NCBI RefSeq assembly: GCF_963576675.1
Contig: NC_088919.1
Coordinates: 44,352,501-44,416,500 of the forward strand
Length of the DNA stretch: 64,000 nt
Source of the DNA: Euphorbia lathyris
Taxonomy: Eukaryota > Streptophyta > Magnoliopsida > Malpighiales > Euphorbiaceae
Direction of reading: 5' to 3'
A program made the position numbers and the translations under genes. Below, one piece after another: positions 34,591-45,300 of the stretch. Numbering within the stretch: the first letter of the stretch is position 1; each line of letters begins with the position of its first letter. The notes beneath the pieces were generated by a model. The model was not told the origin of the DNA. It did not search any database and was given only the letters and a program-made list of their open reading frames with translations.

Positions 34591-37500
34591 CACTACAAGA
34601 AATTAGTTCTATAACGAGAGTAAATCTCGTCGTTAAAAATATAAATACCGTCGTTATTAACCTATAACGACCGTATATACCGTCGTGGACCCTCGTTAAA
34701 GCCTTTCTCGTTAAAAGTAATAACGACAGTATACTCTATCCTGTCGTTGAAAACAAACAACAACCGTTAATATCATGTCGTTATTGCTTAATAATTAGGA
34801 CAGTAACGACCGTCGTTGTTAATTAATTATACTGTCATTAATTTGACATTTTAATAGGAGGATAAACTATCATTATTTTCATAATTCACCGTCGTTATTA
34901 TGTCATTTCAATGAATGAATAGACCGTCGTTATTCTTATATTCTACCGCCGTTATTGTTACATTATAATGAGTAATTAAACGGTTTTTTTATAGTCACTA
35001 AAAATGATAGTTAATACTAAAACTCCAGTCACGAATTTACTAAAACTAAAAATTGCAATTTACTATTAAGATCATCTCATCATTTGAGCCATTAATGCTA
35101 TTTTAATTATGTATCTGAGTAATTGTGTTATCTAAATATAAAATTGGCTAAATAATTGAGGTGTTCGCTATGGTTACTTTATTTTTTACAAAGTACCGTT
35201 ACTTGGTGTGGTTTTCACCATTGGATTAATTTTATGCTCTATCATCCAATGGTGAAAACCACACCAAGTAACGGTACTTTGTAAAAAACAAAGTAACCAT
35301 AGCGGGCACCTAAATATTGAATACAATAAAATACATATTAAATAATTCAAGCATATCATAAATTCAATAAAATATAAGCAAATTTATCTTTTCCACAACA
35401 GTTAGGAAAAGGAAAACAAAAATCAATTCATCTCAAGATTGAGAATAAATTGGGAACAAATGTACATAACTAATAAAACATGATGTCATGGTTTCAAAAA
35501 AAATAAAACATGATGTCATCATGCATTTTTAATCGCACTAACATTCTTCCACAAGTCCTGCGCAACTCTCCAATATTCTCTGCTAGCTCCTCCACACTGT
35601 TCAAAATCAAAATATAACATACCACTTTAACAGTTTATACAATAATCAACTCATTTGAAACAATTCTAAAAATACAAACAAGACATCACCTTTAGCAGAG
35701 CTGAAAAATCATGAGAATGATCACTTTCTCAAAGATGAAAATGCTCCCTATGATAGCTGACTACATTGCTAAAATAGAAGTTATCATAATGAAACTTGTA
35801 ATGCTTAACAACAGTTTACAGGATTTTGGAATATGCATTCCAATGGATTCTAATCTGCACAGAAGTAGAAAGAGAGTTAAAAACTGAGATCTTGAACCTC
35901 ACCGCTATAGGAGGGACATGTCGTCATTGTGGGGAACGTTTTATATGAACATGATGATTTATCAATACTTGAACATCAACATGTTAGAGCCGTTGCTAAA
36001 TTATGTTGTTGGGGGATATTTTGTCACCTGAACATACATGATAAGACATATTCAACCTCAATTGGGTGTTTCTTGTATACAACCTCAATTGAGTTCAAAC
36101 ATCAAAAGATCACATTAAGCCCATCAATATTATAATGGAACATGAAGAAAGTGGAACAAGTGAATGCAATTCCAACAATTAATCCAGGAATGATTTTTTT
36201 ACACATACCAAGATAGCTTCAATATCTTCATTGGAAGAGTTTTTCAGTTTGGATGAATAGAGAAGTTATCCCTCGAAGAATCGTTGAAGGCTTCAAGCTA
36301 AAAAAGAAAGTTTGATCATCATTTCCAGTTGCAGAATTAGCCTCCTGAGTCTGAGCTGTAGAATCTGCAAATTACTTTCGTTAATGCTGGTTATCATAAC
36401 CTCAATTGTATTATATGCCACGTTAATATTCCAATAAGTCAGAAATTGACAGAAATAACTTTATTAAAACTAAATTTTCATTGACTATTGTGAAATAGAC
36501 TCCAAACTTGGGTGATAGTGGGTGCATTTTACCTCATAGAAGCGAGCTTTTGAGAATTCATTGAAAAGTCTCAGCCTAATCTTAAACAATTCTGCAACTA
36601 TCATGAAATTTAAAGACTAACTTAACAACCCTATCCACGTATTCTTGTAAATCAGACTACAATTAATCAAAAAATTATCAAACAGCAAAGCACATATTTA
36701 CAATGGAACAAACTCGTTCGAATAAAAATTACCAGCCAATTTTAACAATTAAGCACAAGGGAATAAGAAAAACAGAATCAGGGATTTAAGCATTAATCCA
36801 AATCAAAAAATAAAATAACACATAATAAAAAAAGGAAACCGAAAGCCTAAAACATTTCTGAAAATGAATTTGTAGACACTTCTTTAGATTTTTCACCAGT
36901 AAATCTCAACACCATTATTGAATTCTTACCTCTTCCATCTTTTTCTAATTTTGGATTTAAAAAATAAGGGAAGAAGAAAACATGCCTGTAAGTTTAGAGC
37001 CTTTGGATTGCAGTGCTCAAATACCTTACCATTTCAAATTTCCAATCTCGCTTCAATTGATGCCCAACTCTGTTTCCATCGGTCAGACTGAGAATGGAAT
37101 CCTCGGTTGCTATTGGTAATACTACTTGTCCGATCCCTCGAGTTTCTCTCTCCCACTTCACTCTCATCCTTAACCATACTCTTAGCAGATTAAGCTACAA
37201 TGGGCAAGTGGTGGATGGTTGGTTATAGTGGGCGGAGTGAGGTCGAACAGATGGTGAAAGAGGGGGAAGTTAGAGTTTTTTAATTTGTTTCACTATTATT
37301 ATATTTTGTGGTGGAGGGAAATAATTTCTTTTTTTTTTATGAAAGTGGAGGGAAATGTTGAAAATAAATTATTTAGTATCAATTGGCCATAAGAGTTTAC
37401 CAATAATGAAGGTATTTTTTATTATCGTTAATAAAGACATATTAATAACGAGGGTAATATATGTTAATAACATCCATTTTTATTTACGGTCGTTAATAAT

Positions 37501-37610
37501 CTAATATTTAGCTAGAGTAATTTTTTACTCACGTAAAAAATGATTTTTAACGAGAGTATCAGAAGTACCTTCGTTAAATTTGCTCGTTATAAAATGAATT
37601 TCTTGTAGTG
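34591..37610. mobile_element. non-autonomous CACTA element
   Basis: The 3,020-bp element starts CACTACAAGAAATTAG and ends with the complement, ATGAATTTCTTGTAGTG, with the 3-bp TSD ATA (34588-34590, 37611-37613). Subterminal regions hold multiple GTCGTTA and TAACGA motifs in both orientations (34615-34990 and 37430-37590), as in CACTA transposase-binding regions. No transposase ORF is present; the interior is AT-rich with no recognisable gene. It interrupts the 3' non-coding tail of the Athila element: the target motif TACCTCGATTGTGATAAGG resumes right after 37610. Confidence 0.9.
35160..35310. mobile_element. 151-bp foldback MITE inside the CACTA element
   Basis: A near-perfect hairpin: the arm GGTGTTCGCTATGGTTACTT to CACCATTGGAT mirrors ATCCAATGGTGAAAACC to AAGTAACCATAGCGGGCACC. 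Flanks TAAATAATTGA (35149-35159) and TAAATATTGA (35311-35320) form an imperfect 9-11-bp TSD of MULE type. Confidence 0.75.
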
Positions 37611-38466
37611 ATACCTCGATTGTGATAAGGTTGGTCTCAATCGTGGCCAAAAGTTAAGAATTTCAACTAATTGATTAATAAATATGAATTATAAAATTGT
37701 AATTTGGGAAAAAGAACAATAGCACATTCATCCTATATTGACTTAAAATTCAACATGTATTATGGCTAAAGTTTCCTTAAAAATTTCAATTGGTGTTAAT
37801 GTAAGACGAAATCAAACCGAGCTAAAATTGTTAGTTCAATTTAATGCCTATAAACCTAATTGAAAATTTAAAATAAGATTTATTGTATCATGAATTGCAT
37901 GATATAAAATAGAGATTGAAATAAAGAATTTTTAACTTTAATACATTCATTCGAGACGTTTTTACTTAAAATCGTATCGGAGATTTGTGAAAAATTTGAA
38001 AATGTACCCGTATAGAAATATTATTTCTAACGATAATGATAACCTAAAAATAATCATATGTTAAAATATTTTAAACATATAAAAATGTAAAGTTATGAAA
38101 AATAATGTTAAATAAATTGTGTTGCAATATATGTTGCATTACATAAAACAAATGTTGTATTTATAAATTAGTCTTATTCATTGCATAAAAAGTATTCGTT
38201 GCTTTTATTATTCGTACTAAAAAAAATTAAAATGATATATGAAATATCTCCTCCCACACTTAAATTGGACCATGTCTTCATTGGTGCAAATATGGATATA
38301 ACATGAAAAATAAGCACGAAATAAAGCATACGAAATATAATAGAAATTTAGCAAAATAAAAATCATTCAACATAGAATTAAAATTGTACAAAACATAATA
38401 AATAGAAATTTTGTACCAAACTGAAATTTAAAAACAACATAATAAGATTAAAAGAATAGATAAAAC

Positions 38467-39684
38467 CTAAGCATTAGGCGGGGAATCCGGAGGGGTTGGT
38501 GAAGTTTCCACATTTTGGCGACGGAAGAATGAAAGCATCCGATGCCGAGTAGACCTGTGCTCGCGCCTCAAAGTATTGAGGTTGTCGTTCATCACCATAT
38601 TATTCTCCACCAAATCATCAATTCTTAAATTCATTTGGCGATTATTGGAATTGATTTGGTCCAAAATCCGCCTTAAATCCACCGGATCATCATTTTGAGG
38701 TGCTTGGGGTTGTGGTTGAGCTTGCGGTGCACCTTCCTCGTCCTCCGTCGCGCCGCCTTCATCGGTGCCTACAAATTGGGAACTTGAAGCGCCTCCACCC
38801 ATAGTGCCACGAAGATGGGCAATACGGGAAGCATATGAAATAAAAACAGGAGGAACCGAAGTAAGCAATAAGTGAGCCCGCTTAAGTGCCGAAATGTCCA
38901 AAATCGGAACATACCCATGGTAGGTGGACATGTCATAATCGACTAACTCACCCCGTGCTCCCAAAACAATGGCAGTGATAAAATTTCCGAGAAGGACTTG
39001 AATGGTATGAGCCCTTGAAGCACGAAATAAATTGTCAAATAGCATACCGATGCTATCAACCCTCAAACCCTTAAACAAACAATCCAAAACGAACAAATCC
39101 CGAACTTGAATTTTTGAGCTCTCAACACGACCAAATAATGAAAAACTCAAAAATTTATGGAAGAAGAACACACAATTGTCCTTAATCAACTTGCTTGAGG
39201 TATTTTTGGAGTTAAAATATTCTTGATCCGAAAGAGTTTGCCAAATAGAGTCGTTATCAAAATCCTTAGGCTTGTCATAGAAATCACTAATAGGGAAACC
39301 AAACATATTCCCCATAGCCTCATAATCTATGGTATAAGTTACACCATTATTCCTAAAGGAAATTGATGTCTTCTTCTTATTCATGGTCAAAGTGACCAAA
39401 AATTCTACCACATATTCCGTAATACGGGGGAAACGCATAGAAACAAATGCTTGCCAACCCAAAGTTTCAATGAAAGCATCAATTCTAGTAGAGAAATCCA
39501 ATGCTCTTACCGAATCGAAGTCAAGGAAGTGCATATCCACAAACTCCCGCTTGGAATTGGAAAAGTGAATGAATCGAGCGGCTTCCTCCTCCGTTTCAAT
39601 GTCAAAATAGGCTCCGCAACGTATACGAAGGCGATTAACTTCCGTAACTTGAGGCTTGTGACCAACACGCTTTGTTCTAGGCAT
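38467..39684 (-). CDS. Athila env-position ORF B
   Basis: An intact frame; start chosen at MPRTKRVGHKPQ (39684) because it parallels the basic N-terminus of ORF A, although the frame is open 20 codons further. The 405 residues comprise the shared ORF A-like domain (about 25-265: LGWQAFVSMRFPRITEYVVEF, FFHKFLSFSLFGRV, LGNFITAIVLGARGEL). A Gly/Ser- and Glu/Gln/Pro-rich linker follows (GGGASSSQFVGTDEGG, APQAQPQPQAPQ), then a predicted coiled coil near the C-terminus (VDLRRILDQINSNNRQMN, RIDDLVENNM) and a Pro-rich tail. The coiled coil suggests oligomerisation. No membrane segment is visible. Own upstream TATA and palindromes at 39909-40130. Confidence 0.8.
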   Translation of the reverse strand: MPRTKRVGHKPQVTEVNRLRIRCGAYFDIETEEEAARFIHFSNSKREFVDMHFLDFDSVRALDFSTRIDAFIETLGWQAFVSMRFPRITEYVVEFLVTLTMNKKKTSISFRNNGVTYTIDYEAMGNMFGFPISDFYDKPKDFDNDSIWQTLSDQEYFNSKNTSSKLIKDNCVFFFHKFLSFSLFGRVESSKIQVRDLFVLDCLFKGLRVDSIGMLFDNLFRASRAHTIQVLLGNFITAIVLGARGELVDYDMSTYHGYVPILDISALKRAHLLLTSVPPVFISYASRIAHLRGTMGGGASSSQFVGTDEGGATEDEEGAPQAQPQPQAPQNDDPVDLRRILDQINSNNRQMNLRIDDLVENNMVMNDNLNTLRREHRSTRHRMLSFFRRQNVETSPTPPDSPPNA

Positions 39685-39908
39685 GTTAATGGTGTGTAGG
39701 GTTTGCAAAGAAGAAGAAGAAGAAAGGAAAAGAGAGAAAACCAAAAGTTGAAAATGAAGTGAGAGTTGTAAATGAGGAATTGAATTGATAAGTGATTAGA
39801 GGGGGTAAAGAATAAATTGGGAAGAGTAAAAGTAATGTATGGGGAAGAGTTTAGAGTAGGTGATTAGGTAAAAGATGAGGTGATGTGATGTTGGTGTAAG
39901 GAGTAGGG

Positions 39909-40130
39909 TTATATAGGGTGAAATAGGGAGATGTAGAGGTAGAGTAGGAATAGGAAAAGGCTAAAAATAGTGCCAAAATCCGGATAAAGTCGGCCTACAG
40001 GTCGCGTGTCGCGACCGAGAATGCCTATCCGCGGTCGTGGCACGCGAATTTCAGAGAATTTTTCGCTCTGAATTCGGCCTCATTTTGTTGGACTTACCGA
40101 GAATATATAATTCTCGACCGAGAATCGGTC
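39909..40130 (-). promoter_or_regulatory. candidate internal promoter of ORF B
   Basis: Palindromes GTGTCGCGACCGAGAAT (40005-40022, partner degraded to about 40055) and CTTACCGAGAATATATAATT with CTCGACCGAGAAT (40094-40127) lie upstream of a TATA box CCTATATAA (39917-39909). The ATG is about 225 nt downstream. Confidence 0.5.
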
Positions 40131-40733
40131 CATTGTGCTGTTATAAGTGTATTTTGACTTGGTTTGTGCAATTTCTTTGATTAATTGTGTCCTGAATTAA
40201 ATTAAAACTGTACATGCACTTAAAAACTTAAATGAAAAACATTAATTTCAAAAAAAACCAAAGGTTTATCCTTATTAATTGGAAAAATAAAGAGAAATAA
40301 ATGTCATAATAAGAATTAATGAAACATTAATGCACATTTATGTATATAAGTTAAATGAATCATGTAAAGTGAAATAAATACAAGTTCATGAATTAAGTAA
40401 TTGAGTTAAACCTAAAGTAAATAATGGAGTAATGTATAATGTGAGAATAGTATGATCATAGTTGTTAATTAATAAAAACCATATTAGTGCATTATAATCA
40501 TTTTTATTTTCATTTGAGCAAGAATGACTAGAATTGATCTAACATGAAGAGATTTAGTAAAGATTGATCCATGATCTCATAGTAAATGGAGCAAATGTAT
40601 ATGAACTATAGTCAAAACAAGAAATCAACGAAAATAAGTAGAAATTTTTATTGAATCAACATATATGAAATGAAATCACACAAAATACATAAATATTTAC
40701 AAAATATTTAAAAGAAAAACTTATAAACCTAAA

Positions 40734-41681
40734 CTATTCTATATACTCATCCCTACCAATCGGGATTTCTCTAGCCCTATAACGTTCAATTTTCAATTGC
40801 ACGAAAGCTTGACGTTCTGGTGCAGAAAGAAAATGTGGGCCTGCTCGAAAAACACGTTTCACTAGACCTTCATATTCCAAAAACTCATAGTCTAGTGTCG
40901 GAAAAGATTCATCCTCACTCCAAGGAACAGCAATAGTACCCTTGGTACCGAGAATTATTCCGCAAATTATATTCCCGAATCCAATCTTTTTATCCTTTGA
41001 TCGTGAAGCGGCAACAAGACCCTCCATCAGAATTTTTGAAGAATCAATTGTATTCCCTTGGAATATATCTCCAAGGACATATAAGTCGGTGTCGCGGACC
41101 ACACTGCTAAATGTGCGACCGAACAGACTGTGACACAGAAACTTGTGGAGATACATCATTGAATTGGAGTGAAAGGATTGATTATAGGCGAGTCGAGGAT
41201 TGAAACGCCAAAATCCAGTGAGCATTCTCCATATGTCTGTGGATGTCATATCTTTGCCAGGATGACGTTTGATTGTATCCCTCGGGGGAAAACCAAACCA
41301 GGCATGCAACTCGGGATATCCGAAAGTAAATAGTTCGCCATCGCGATGAAAACTAAGACGCACCCTTCGTTTGTTAACAAAACGAACGGTACAGAAAAAT
41401 TCGAGAATCCAATCGCCAATTATAGAAAACCGCATGTTGGCGAATTTTGTCCATCCTAAGCGTTCCAAATAGCGACTCACGTCATCACTTATACCGAGTT
41501 GTTTATTCAAAAACTCATCCATATATAACATTCCGACGAAGAACTTGTAACGAAGCCTCAAGTAGCACCTGCCTTCATCATGATTGAAGATAGGAAATGG
41601 CGCACCATATCGTTTGGATAAGTCGGGATGTTTATTGTTTGAAGCAACAATTTTCTTAGGGGATTTGTGTTTAGTAGTCAT
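40734..41681 (-). CDS. Athila env-position ORF A
   Basis: An intact 315-codon frame starting MTTKHKSPKK and ending GRDEYIE. It is alignable with ORF B: LGWTKFANMRFSIIGDWILEF corresponds to LGWQAFVSMRFPRITEYVVEF, then LHAWFGFP to MGNMFGFP, YLHKFLCHSLFGR to FFHKFLSFSLFGR, and FGNIICGIILGTKG to LGNFITAIVLGARG. The family resembles the protein known from plant Athila elements as retrotransposon ORF-1 protein. I see no signal peptide, transmembrane segment or fusion-peptide-like stretch, so an envelope role is not supported by sequence; an RNA- or capsid-related role is equally possible. It lies 658 bp after the integrase stop with its own candidate promoter (41805-42112). Coding integrity beside a broken gag-pol is notable. 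Confidence 0.8.
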   Translation of the reverse strand: MTTKHKSPKKIVASNNKHPDLSKRYGAPFPIFNHDEGRCYLRLRYKFFVGMLYMDEFLNKQLGISDDVSRYLERLGWTKFANMRFSIIGDWILEFFCTVRFVNKRRVRLSFHRDGELFTFGYPELHAWFGFPPRDTIKRHPGKDMTSTDIWRMLTGFWRFNPRLAYNQSFHSNSMMYLHKFLCHSLFGRTFSSVVRDTDLYVLGDIFQGNTIDSSKILMEGLVAASRSKDKKIGFGNIICGIILGTKGTIAVPWSEDESFPTLDYEFLEYEGLVKRVFRAGPHFLSAPERQAFVQLKIERYRAREIPIGRDEYIE

Positions 41682-41804
41682 GGTTTTGTGAAGAACTAAA
41701 GAAACAAATGTGTCTGGAACTTAGTTAGTAATGGTGTTTTGAGAAAATCAGAATCTTGTTCTGATAGAGATGAAAAGAATGTAACAGAACTTTGATCCTA
41801 TAGG

Positions 41805-42112
41805 ATTTATTTATAGGATTTTAGGACGAAATGAGGTGTTGTTTTGATGTGAAAAGGCATAAAATCATACCTCTGCAGGATGAAGAAGATACAGGACTGA
41901 TGGTGCAAAAAATTCCCGTGTAACGACCGAGAATCCCAATTCTCGGTCGCGACACGCTGATTTCCTCGCGGAAATCAGGCGTCGAAACCCTAAGCTTCTG
42001 ATTCTCGGCCGAGAATATAAATTCTCGGTAAGTTCAGAAAATTCCATACCTGTTTGGACAATTCTGAAAATGTGAATTCTCAACTGAGAATTCCAAATTC
42101 TCGGCTGAGAAT
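41805..42112 (-). promoter_or_regulatory. candidate internal promoter of ORF A
   Basis: On the minus strand, two palindromes shared with the LTR (41917-41957, CGACCGAGAATC...ATTCTCGGTCGCGACACG; 42000-42035, ATTCTCGGCCGAGAAT...ATTCTCGG) and a third at 42077-42112 precede a TATA box (CCTATAAATAAAT, 41816-41804). The ORF A ATG follows about 125 nt later. The spacing resembles the LTR promoter. Confidence 0.55.
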
Positions 42113-42339
42113 CACCAAATTCCTTCTAATTCAAACTAAAGACCTAAAATTAAAATAAAAGCATGACTTAAACATATTTTTATGCATCTAAATCTTAATA
42201 TAAAGTCTATTAATAATTAAAAATCATAGAACGGCATGTGTAAAAATTAAACTAAACTAAATTAAAAATTAACAAATCAAAACAAAATAATATATATATA
42301 TAAAATAAAATAAAATAAAGTACATTAAATTGAAATGAA

Positions 42340-45300
42340 TTAATCTTCAGAAAAATGCGTTACGAATGCAATTTCTTTGTTTGAAACATTTTCGTAATAG
42401 ATTTTACATCTATTACCGTTAACTTTGAAACGAACTCCGTCAGGTCCTTCAACTTCTAAAGAGCCATAATCAAATACCTTAATGACTAGATATGGTCCTG
42501 TCCATCTGGACTTAAGTTTATCTGGAAATAAACGGAGCCGTGAATTAAATAACAACACCTTGTCCCCAATGTTAAAGCTTTTGACTTTAATCTTGGCTTT
42601 GTGCCATTTTTTCACTCTTTCTTTATATATTTTCGCATTTTCGTAAGATAGATAACGTAACTCGTCTAACTCATTTAAGTTGAGCAAACGTTTCTTACCT
42701 GCTTGTTGCAAATTAAAGTTAAGTTCCCTAATAGCCCAATAAGCTTTGTGTTCTAATTCGACTGGCAAATGACATGCCTTCCCATACACTAATCGGTACG
42801 GAGTCATTCCTATTGGTGTTTTAAATGCAGTACGGTATGCCCATAACGCATTGTTGAGTTTACAAGACCAATCTTTTCTTGAAGATGAAACTGTTTTCTC
42901 TAGAATCCATTTGAGTTCTCTATTTGATATCTCTGCCTCACCATTCGATTGAGGATGGTATGGCGTTGACACGCGGTGGCGTACTCCATATTTTTTCATA
43001 AGCGTATCAAAACTTCGGTTTATAAAATGGGTACCGCCATCACTTACAATGACTCTAGGACAACCAAATCTGAAAAATATATTTTCAAGAAAACCAACAA
43101 CAACTTTAGAATCGTTCGTCGGGGTTACAATTGCTTCAACCCACTTCGAAACATAATCTACGGCGACTAATATGTAAGTTTTACCAAAAGAAGGGGGAAA
43201 AGGTCCCATGAAATCTATTCCCCACATGTCGAAGACTTCAACTTCTAACATGTTTGTGAGGGGCATCTCATCTTTTCTGCCTAAATTTCCTGCTCTTTGG
43301 CACTTGTCACAACGAATAATAAATGAACGGACGTCTTTAAACAATGTAGGCCAAAAGAATCCACATTCAAATATCTTGGCTACTGTTTTACTAACATCGT
43401 TATGTCCCCCATACGAGCTAGAATGGCATTCCGACATTATAGACTCATATTCATCTTCACTAACGCATCTCCTAATTATCCCGTCACCACAAGTTCTGAA
43501 CAAGAAAGGATCTTCCCAAAAATATTGTTTAATGTCAAAGAAGAATTTCTTCTTTTGTTGGAAAGTTAATCCTTCCGGAACAATGTTGGCTGCAAGATAA
43601 TTTGCAATATCCGCATACCATGGCGACATGACACTTTTTATTTGATAGAGATATTCATCAGGGAAATCATCTCGTATACTGATAGTCTCACCTATAGGAC
43701 CGTTTTCATCTTCGAGTCTTGATAGATGATCGGCGACAAGGTTTTCTACTCCCTTTTTGTCTTTAATTTCTAGATCAAATTCTTGTAACAATAAAACCCA
43801 TCTAATTAGACGTGGTTTTGCATCTTTCTTAGCAAATAAATATCTTAAAGCTGCGTGATCAGTATAAATAATAACTTTCGAACCTAACAAGTATGACCTA
43901 AACTTATCACATGCAAAAACTACAGCTAACATTTCCTTCTCGGTTGTGGTGTAGTTTAATTGTGCACCGGACAGTGTGTGACTTGCATAGTAAATGACAT
44001 GAAGTTTCTTATCCTTCCTTTGACCTAAAACACATCCAACGGCTAAGTCACTTGCATCACACATGATTTCAAAAGGTAAATCTCAATCGGGTTTAGCAAT
44101 AATAGGTGCACTGACTAAAGCTGTTTTCAATGTTTTGAAAGCTTTAACGCAATCCTCATTAAAATCAAAGGTCGAATCTTTCATGAGCAAATTAGTAAGT
44201 GGTTTGGAAATTACAGAGAAGTTTTTAATGAATCTCCTGTAAAAACCTGCATGTCCTAAAAATGACCTTACTCCCTTAACAGTAGTTGGAGGGGGTAATT
44301 TTTCTATTACTGAAGTTTTTGCTCTATCCACTTCTAATCCCTTTTTAGATATTTTATGTCCTAAAACAATTCCCTCGTCAACCATGAAATGACATTTTTC
44401 CCAGTTTAATACTAAATTTGTTTCTTCACACCTAGACAAAACTTTATCCAAGTTTTGTAAGCATGAATCGAAAGAATCTCCATAAACGGAAAAATCATCC
44501 ATAAAAACTTCCATGATATCTTCAATGAAATCATTAAAAATCGCAGTCATACAACGTTGAAATGTTGCTGGTGCGTTACATAGACCAAAGGGCATTCTCC
44601 TATATGCAAATGTTCCATAAGGACATGTGAAGGTTGTTTTATCTTGGTCATCCGGGTAAATATATATTTGAAAGAATCCGGAGTAGCCATCTAGAAAACA
44701 ATAGAAAGCATGACCAGCTATTCGTTCGATCATTTGATCAATGAAAGGTAGAGGAAAATGGTCTTTCCTAGTTGCTTTATTAAGGTTCATGTAATCTATA
44801 CAAACTCTCCAACCGGTGGTGGTTCGTGTAGGTATTAATTCACCTTCGTCATTCCTTACAACAGTTATGCCTCCTTTTTTAGGTACACAGTGGATTGGAC
44901 TAACCCATTCACTATCCGAAATAGGATAAATGATTCCGTTGTCTAGAAGTTTAGTAATCTCATTTTTTACTACTTCTTTCATATTCGGATTTAAGTGTCT
45001 TTGTCTATCCGCTTTAGGTGGCTTATCTTCTTCTAAGTGAATTCTGTGCATTACAATACTAGGATTAATTCCTTTTAAGTCTGAAATTTGCCATCCCATA
45101 CTTCCTATTCTATTTCTAACAACGTCTTTTAATTTTTCTTCTTGAACCTGTGTTAGTTTGTTAGAGATAATTATAGGTAGAGAATCGCCTTCGCCTAAGA
45201 AAACGTACCTCAAATGGTTTGGTAATTCTTTAAGTTCTAATTTAGGTGGAATTATAATTGAAGGCGGAACTGGTCCATCTTCTCGAATCAAAGGCTCTGG

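Larger units (their letters stand above)
34014..38247. other. Athila 3' non-coding tail with degenerate repeats
   Basis: Excluding the CACTA element, this is about 1.2 kb without ORFs. A motif reading CGATTGTGATAAGGGTGGTC, GCAACCGTGGCCAAAAGT is repeated in degenerate form near 34370, 34440, 34520 and 37615. Confidence 0.5.

Noticed and set aside
39685..39744. Upstream start of ORF B giving a Leu/Ser-rich leader read as a signal peptide
   Set aside because: The leader is Ser-rich and short of a true hydrophobic core, and the paralogue starts at the position matching MPRTKR.
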